Shown in pieces: positions 23,017 to 27,075 of a DNA stretch of 27,075 nt; position 1 is the stretch's first letter; the number at the start of each line of letters is the position of its first letter. Below the pieces are notes generated by a model that did not search any database, was not told where the DNA came from, and saw only the letters and a program-made list of their open reading frames with translations. Source of the stretch: CAYVAP01 sp964343195. Lineage in GTDB: Bacteria; Bacteroidota; Bacteroidia; J057. Location of the stretch: positions 1-27,075 of the forward strand of contig CAYFIR010000095.1 in the NCBI GenBank assembly GCA_964343195.1, written 5' to 3'. The translations under genes and the position numbers were made by a program.

Positions 23017-23955
23017 TCAACGCTGGGTAAAAACCCAGGCGTTTGACTGGTTAAATTTCTTCCTGAACTCATCCACTCTGGTGCGCTGAGTAGATTGGTA
23101 CACGGAAACACGGAAGTATTCGCTAACCCCGGGCTCTGGAAACATAAGCAGGGGGTTGTAGCCTTTCGAGCGAAGTGCATCACTGAGTCGGCTGGCCTGG
23201 TCAAAGTTTTCAAAACTTCCTGCAATGAGGTGATAGGTGACTCTTCCGGGATTGCTATTGTCCTGGGTCATTCTGCGACCTGAGACGACATCATTTCCCG
23301 GGCTGGTTTCAATACTAGCTCCGGAAGCAAGTGAGGAAGCCTCGCCAGGAAGAGCTTCATATATCCAACCGGAGTTACGGCCACCTTTTCGAAGGAAACT
23401 CTGGTAGGCCTCGATTTCTTCCCGATCCTGAGTGGTAAAGACCGATACCCGGTACCAACTGCTGTTCACATCTGGATAGATAAGGTAAGCTTCATAATCC
23501 TGGGCTTCCATCTCTTCTTTACCTATTTGGGCTGCCTCAAAAGTCTCATAGCTTTCGAGGATCAGGTGATAGGTACTTTTGGTGAGATCAAGGCTCTCTA
23601 CCGGCTTTCCCTCGCGTCTGCTGCTCCCACTTGAGATCTGTAGTTTGGAGGCATACACCCAATAGGAAGTGTTTTCCTGTTTGATCTGTCGTGCAAACGC
23701 ATCGACTTCCGGGCGGCTGGTACTCTGGTAAATCGCTACGCGATAGTTTCCTCCACGAGCCCCTGGAGGGATCACGACCGGATCATAGGATTTCAACCGA
23801 TACATCGCTGCCATTTCACCGGCAGACTCAGCATTGTCAAAACTTCCGGCAATCAAATAGTAATGAGTATCCTGTGCAGCCAGGAATGGAGCACACAATA
23901 CACCTAGCAACATCAAGACCCAAAGCTTAACATCGGGGAAGAGGGAGGTTTTCAT
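23017..23955 (-). CDS. Secreted protein with three SPOR domains
   Basis: A 312-residue exported protein. A signal peptide (about 1-28) ends near FLAAQ; the Cys inside it does not form a proper lipobox. Three SPOR-type repeats follow: about 31-105 (HYYLIAGSFDNAE...GGNYRVAIY), 127-201 (TYHLILESYETFEAA...SSWYRVSVF) and 243-312 (TYHLIAGSFENFDQA...EYFRVSVYQS). SPOR domains bind denuded glycan strands of peptidoglycan, usually at septa. The middle repeat has LILESYE in place of the usual L-x-G-S-F, so it may be degenerate. No catalytic domain is present. The tandem HU-SPOR gene upstream on the same strand has a related SPOR module, pointing to a shared envelope role. Confidence 0.85.
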   Translation of the reverse strand: MKTSLFPDVKLWVLMLLGVLCAPFLAAQDTHYYLIAGSFDNAESAGEMAAMYRLKSYDPVVIPPGARGGNYRVAIYQSTSRPEVDAFARQIKQENTSYWVYASKLQISSGSSRREGKPVESLDLTKSTYHLILESYETFEAAQIGKEEMEAQDYEAYLIYPDVNSSWYRVSVFTTQDREEIEAYQSFLRKGGRNSGWIYEALPGEASSLASGASIETSPGNDVVSGRRMTQDNSNPGRVTYHLIAGSFENFDQASRLSDALRSKGYNPLLMFPEPGVSEYFRVSVYQSTQRTRVDEFRKKFNQSNAWVFTQR

Positions 23956-24108
23956 ATCAACAGGGCTTATATGAGATGGAAGATTTCTTTAATAGTGTTA
24001 GGTAGTCTATTTTGTAAGATACGAAGGATATGGAAATCCGTTTATATGCATCGCTATCTTCCCGTGAAAAAATTACCTATTCGAAGTTTTTTACAAACTG
24101 GGTTATCC

Positions 24109-24138
24109 AAAAGATAGTCAAAACTTCAGAAATCCAAA
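24109..24138 (-). promoter_or_regulatory. Candidate promoter of the triple-SPOR gene
   Basis: On the minus strand TTTG (24138-24135), 18 nt, then TATCTTTT (24116-24109), a near-consensus Bacteroidota promoter. A second, weaker TTTG / TAATTTTT pair follows closely downstream. The leader to the ATG at 23955 would be about 145 nt. Confidence 0.3.
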
Positions 24139-24186
24139 TAGAAAATAGCCCAGAATGAGTGTTTGAAGACTCTTTCCGGACTATTT
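24139..24186 (-). terminator. Terminator after the HU-SPOR gene
   Basis: An 18-position hairpin AAATAGcCCaGAAtGAGT (24143-24160) pairs with 24169-24186, with single mismatches at three regular places and an 8-nt loop. On the minus strand it is followed by TTTTCTATTT. It separates the two SPOR genes and directly abuts the promoter candidate of the second. Confidence 0.5.
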
Positions 24187-24224
24187 ATCATCGAATTATG
24201 GGACTCTTCCGAAGGAAATGAATC

Positions 24225-25457
24225 CTACTGCAAGGTATAGATCCAGGGTGAGCTGAACCCTCTCCCTTTGATAATATTGCTCATGGCCTCGACCTTTGAT
24301 CTGTCTTCATTTCCATAGATCGCGATGCGGTAGTTTTCCTTTCCTCCTTCATTGGAGATCAACTGGGTGGGACGGTATCCTTTGTCGCTCAGTTCCTCCA
24401 TGAAATCCTGGGCACCCTCAGCGGTGTGGTAGCTTCCTACAATCAGGAAATACATGGCAGCTGCCCCCTCATCTGCTGGCTCAACACCACGGGTACGTGT
24501 ACCATCTCTTCTCATATGAGAGTTTGAAGACTCATCCCCCTGAGCGAGCACCCTTAAATGGCTTTGGCTCTGAGAGTGATCGGTTTCGTTAGAGAGAAAT
24601 CCACCAGAAGATTCTTCTCCTCCACGAGATACTCCCAAACGAGCATTTTCATCAGAGCCTGATTCAGGTTCTGAGCTCTCGGGCAGATTTACAGCCCCCT
24701 CAGTTGGATCAGTATCTACCTTGTCGGAAACCGGGGTTTCGGATAGCGCGATAGATTCTTCGATCCGGATAGGTTCTCCCCCCTGGGGCAGCCCATTGGT
24801 GCCCTCCAAACTTGCAGGAGCGGGGGCAATATTCTTATTGGCACCAGCATGCATACTGGACCGAGGTTTGGAAAAAGGACCAAACCATACGAGAGAGCCT
24901 CCTAAAACTGGTAGCAGCAATAGCAGCAGGAATGTTTTCCAGCCTATCCCGCGGCTATTTCTTGATGAGTATATACCTGACTGTCCCATGGAAGATTCGT
25001 TTTCAGCTTGAGAAAGTGATAATGTTCGGACGGGCATATCGGGAATTTCTACCGGCTTAAGCCCAAAAAAGTCCCCTGCCAATTCACTCATGGAGGAATC
25101 ATCTGCCTGAAACCTCACCTCAGATTGTCCCACTCCCCTCAGATACCCCAACCCCTCAAAGTAATAGCTCCCCCCCTGGCGAAAGCGCTCCTTGAGCTCC
25201 CGAACGATTTCGAGCTCGACAGCCTGGGCTTCCCGGATCGGCATGTTGAGATAGCGCACCAACTGGTTGGCTATCGTGGCATCACGATCCACCTGGGTGG
25301 CAAACTCGAGCTTCACCGAGGGTGGGAGTATTTTGCCGGTCTCAGCATTCATGGTAGAAGGCATAAACCGCTTTCGGAGGGTACCAATCCCAGGCAAAGC
25401 CAGAACAGGAGCCTCCTGCAAAATACTCTTGATATATAGATCAACGGTAGCTCTCAT
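24225..25457 (-). CDS. HU/CCDC81-like and SPOR domain membrane protein
   Basis: A 410-residue bitopic protein. The N-terminal cytoplasmic part (about 1-125) resembles the prokaryotic HU/CCDC81-like module found with SPOR in Bacteroidota: LYIKSILQEAPVLALPGIGTLRKRF, then LPPSVKLEF and a second unit GGSYYFEGLGYLRG. A TM lies at about 174-193 (FLLLLLLPVLGGSLVWFG), a disordered Glu/Ser/Pro-rich periplasmic linker at about 195-330, and a C-terminal SPOR domain at about 333-410 (MYFLIVGSYHTAEGAQDFM, NYRIAIYG, SPWIYTLQ). Topology places a nucleoid-protein-like fold inside and a peptidoglycan-binding domain outside. Whether the HU-like part binds DNA or acts only as a protein-interaction module is unknown. 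A terminator separates it from the downstream triple-SPOR gene. Confidence 0.88.
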   Translation of the reverse strand: MRATVDLYIKSILQEAPVLALPGIGTLRKRFMPSTMNAETGKILPPSVKLEFATQVDRDATIANQLVRYLNMPIREAQAVELEIVRELKERFRQGGSYYFEGLGYLRGVGQSEVRFQADDSSMSELAGDFFGLKPVEIPDMPVRTLSLSQAENESSMGQSGIYSSRNSRGIGWKTFLLLLLLPVLGGSLVWFGPFSKPRSSMHAGANKNIAPAPASLEGTNGLPQGGEPIRIEESIALSETPVSDKVDTDPTEGAVNLPESSEPESGSDENARLGVSRGGEESSGGFLSNETDHSQSQSHLRVLAQGDESSNSHMRRDGTRTRGVEPADEGAAAMYFLIVGSYHTAEGAQDFMEELSDKGYRPTQLISNEGGKENYRIAIYGNEDRSKVEAMSNIIKGRGFSSPWIYTLQ

Positions 25458-25813
25458 TTCCCTTTAGGAGATGGGTTATGAAATAGAACGAAAGAACTTG
25501 GAAAATCTGTTATGCAGCAGCATAAAAGTCCGTTATTTTAATCCACAATTAACCAATTACCAACCTTACCTTTTTTATGCCCTGCACCACTAGCATAAAT
25601 ATGCTCCGAGATGGCAAATATATGGGTCGCAACTGCTTTTCCCATAGATAAAAACAAATTTCCAGTTCGTGGATTTTTTTAGGTAAACTTTCTTTAAAGG
25701 GACGTCTCAGGGCAGGACATTCCATTCCCTATGACCTGTTTTTGTGCCTTCCTCATACATCTACTCGACAGAGAATTCAAGCAATTTATCCCAAATATCC
25801 CTAGTTTCGGTTC
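25458..25813. other. Divergent intergenic region between HU-SPOR and ABC permease genes
   Basis: 356 nt, AT-rich, no credible gene; the longest ORF noticed is about 24 codons. It holds two inverted repeats, TTATGC-agca-GCATAA (25510-25525) about 53 nt upstream of the HU-SPOR start and TATGGG / CCCATA (25621-25626 / 25641-25646). A TAGTTTCG at 25801-25808 resembles a -7 element but lies too close to the permease ATG and lacks a -33 partner. Confidence 0.5.
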
Positions 25814-26863
25814 ATGAAGTTCTTGTTTCCAAAACTAGGACAGGGTCTGCTGGTCATTTGGGGGATCGTCACCCTGATGTTCATTATTTTTTATGCACTG
25901 GGGAATCCTACGGACTACCTCGTGGATGAAAAGGCGGATCAGGCCACTCGAGAGGCAACCATGGCCAGATACGGTCTGGACAAGCCATTAATCGTCCAGT
26001 ATGGCAGATACCTTAACCAGTTGTCACCTATCGGGTGGGTGGATAGTTTGTTGGCAAAGGAAGTTACCCACTGGCCTCGTTTTGAGCGAGAATCCGGGCC
26101 ACACCTTGCATTTAAGGCCCCATATCTCGGGAGATCCTATATCAGCCGGGTAGAGGTAGGTCAATTGATCGCTGATCGACTTCCTGGAACTATTGTGCTG
26201 GCATTGGCGGCGATCCTGCTGGCAGCCGGCCTGGGCATCAGCCTTGGGACAGTTGCAGCCCTTCGGTATGGCTCTGCCCTTGACCAGAGCATTCTTTCCA
26301 GTTCTGTTTTGGGAATTTCTGCCCCTTCCTTTTTTGTCGGAGTAGTGGTTGCGTACCTGTTTGCTGTCAAATTTCAGGATTGGACTCACCTTCAATTCAG
26401 CGGATATATCTGGGAGGACAACATATTTGGTGCAGGGAAGCACCTAAAGCTAAAAAACCTACTGCTTCCAGCGCTGGCACTGGGAGTGAGACCCTTGGCC
26501 ATTTTCATACAACTTACCCGCAGTAGCCTCCTGGATGTGCTCAACAGTGAATACATTCGTACAGCGAAAGCAAAGGGCCTTTCCTATGGGGTAGTGTTGG
26601 TGAAGCATGCCTTGCGCAATGCACTGAACCCTGTTCTGACTGCTATTACCAGTTGGCTCGCGTCATTGCTGGCCGGGGCATTTTTCATTGAGTACATTTT
26701 TAACTGGCAGGGAATAGGTAAACTGATGATTGATGCCCTAACCCAAAATGATTACCCCGTCATCATTGGCTGCTCACTCACCATAGGCATCATTTTCGTG
26801 CTTGTGAATATCGTCACAGACTGGCTCTATCAGCGACTAGATCCACGGGTAAGCTATGATTAG
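25814..26863 (+). CDS. ABC transporter permease, DppB/OppB type
   Basis: A 349-residue inner-membrane permease of the dipeptide/oligopeptide/nickel importer family. TM1 is in LLVIWGIVTLMFIIFYAL (12-29), and RYGLDKPLIVQYGRYL (52-67) is the family region before TM2. The binding-protein-dependent transport core starts at VEVGQLIADRLPGTIVLALAA (114-133). The EAA loop is EYIRTAKAKGLSYGVVLVKH (246-265). Between residues 68 and 106 there is an insertion (LLAKEVTHWPRF region) longer than in enterobacterial DppB, probably extracytoplasmic. No second permease, ATPase or binding protein follows within the remaining 212 nt, so the rest of the transporter is elsewhere or beyond the window. Its stop overlaps a small ORF by 8 nt. 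Confidence 0.93.
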   Translation: MKFLFPKLGQGLLVIWGIVTLMFIIFYALGNPTDYLVDEKADQATREATMARYGLDKPLIVQYGRYLNQLSPIGWVDSLLAKEVTHWPRFERESGPHLAFKAPYLGRSYISRVEVGQLIADRLPGTIVLALAAILLAAGLGISLGTVAALRYGSALDQSILSSSVLGISAPSFFVGVVVAYLFAVKFQDWTHLQFSGYIWEDNIFGAGKHLKLKNLLLPALALGVRPLAIFIQLTRSSLLDVLNSEYIRTAKAKGLSYGVVLVKHALRNALNPVLTAITSWLASLLAGAFFIEYIFNWQGIGKLMIDALTQNDYPVIIGCSLTIGIIFVLVNIVTDWLYQRLDPRVSYD

Positions 26864-26993
26864 GAAAATCATCAAGGACCAGTGGCCTTGGGAAGGGAGC
26901 CAGGTCCCCCCTGGCTGGCTATCGGAATCCATGCAAAGCCTGATTGTGGAAATCAAACCTGATCTTCCTGCTACCGAAAAACTAGTGGAATAA
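26856..26993 (+). CDS. Small ORF overlapping the permease gene, unknown function
   Basis: A 45-codon ORF starting at an ATG inside the last codons of the permease gene (8-nt overlap, ATGATTAG) and ending at TAA 26991-26993. The product begins MIRKIIKDQWPWEGSQVPPG and ends DLPATEKLVE. It is soluble, with a basic start, a Trp/Pro-rich middle and no recognisable domain. The overlap is of the kind that supports reinitiation after the upstream stop. It may be a real accessory peptide or the decayed start of a longer gene. The 82 nt after it hold nothing recognisable. Confidence 0.4.
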   Translation: MIRKIIKDQWPWEGSQVPPGWLSESMQSLIVEIKPDLPATEKLVE

Positions 26994-27075
26994 GTTCGAA
27001 GTCCGATGTTCGTAGTTTAAACTCGACTTTTGCACTCTTCTCTAAAAGGGTGAAAATCAGAGGGTTTTGTGCCAA

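Noticed and set aside
1..27075. CRISPR array, prophage, restriction-modification or toxin-antitoxin system
   Set aside because: No regularly spaced direct repeats, cas, integrase, transposase, methylase or toxin-like small gene pairs were seen; the gene content is core metabolism, secretion, envelope and signalling.

Overview
The window reads as a chromosomal segment of a gliding-type member of the Bacteroidota. The evidence is a complete gldK-gldL-gldM-gldN type IX secretion system (T9SS) motor and ring set preceded by a PorP/SprF-family gene, lineage-typical proteins (DUF4271, HU/CCDC81-SPOR, histidine kinase with an HQLGTP box), absence of Shine-Dalgarno sites, and promoter candidates of the TTTG / TAnnTTTG type. 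A saprospirian (Lewinella-like) host is my guess and cannot be proven from this sequence alone. Gene density is high and there is no prophage, transposase, CRISPR array, rRNA or intact tRNA.

Layout. 1-282: a structured non-coding repeat and a 45-nt tRNA-derived remnant directly in front of fmt (283-1221, +). 1419-2333 (-): a small membrane protein and a DUF5675-like protein. 2517-2909 (+): a Rid-family deaminase. 2943-4148 (-): a sensor histidine kinase. 4294-5109 (-): dapD. 5271-15066 (-): a nearly 10-kb same-strand block. In order of transcription it runs: a DUF4271 membrane protein with a glycosidase-like periplasmic half, hemD, porP/sprF-like, gldK, gldL, gldM, gldN, and a second gldN paralogue. 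15436-17037 (-): ATP-dependent PEP carboxykinase. 17300-18016 (+): rsmE. 18102-21012 (+): a stand-alone receiver protein and a REC-PAS-HK-REC-Hpt hybrid kinase. 21135-22987 (+): an alpha/beta hydrolase overlapping holA by 4 nt. 23017-25457 (-): two SPOR-domain cell-envelope proteins, one with an HU-like N-terminus. 25814-26993 (+): a DppB-type ABC permease overlapping a 45-codon small ORF.

How the genes work together. GldL and GldM form the proton-powered inner-membrane motor. GldK and GldN form the periplasmic ring under the outer membrane. The PorP/SprF-like barrel is an outer-membrane partner. The porP-K-L-M-N order matches the Porphyromonas arrangement. The two GldN copies share an unusual acidic linker with four DPF motifs each, which hints at interchangeable or mixed ring subunits. 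The remaining genes are mostly housekeeping (translation initiation, lysine/peptidoglycan precursor, gluconeogenesis, 16S rRNA methylation, replication clamp loading) with two signalling units.

Most worth a second look: the DUF4271 protein that seems to carry a GH2 jelly-roll plus a fragment of a GH2 barrel; the paired gldN genes with matched DPF arrays; the tRNA-like remnant in the leader of the tRNA formyltransferase gene; strong unexplained inverted repeats in several leaders; and the HU-SPOR / triple-SPOR pair. I see no clear wholly new system. The strongest novelty candidates are the fusion protein and the duplicated ring subunit.
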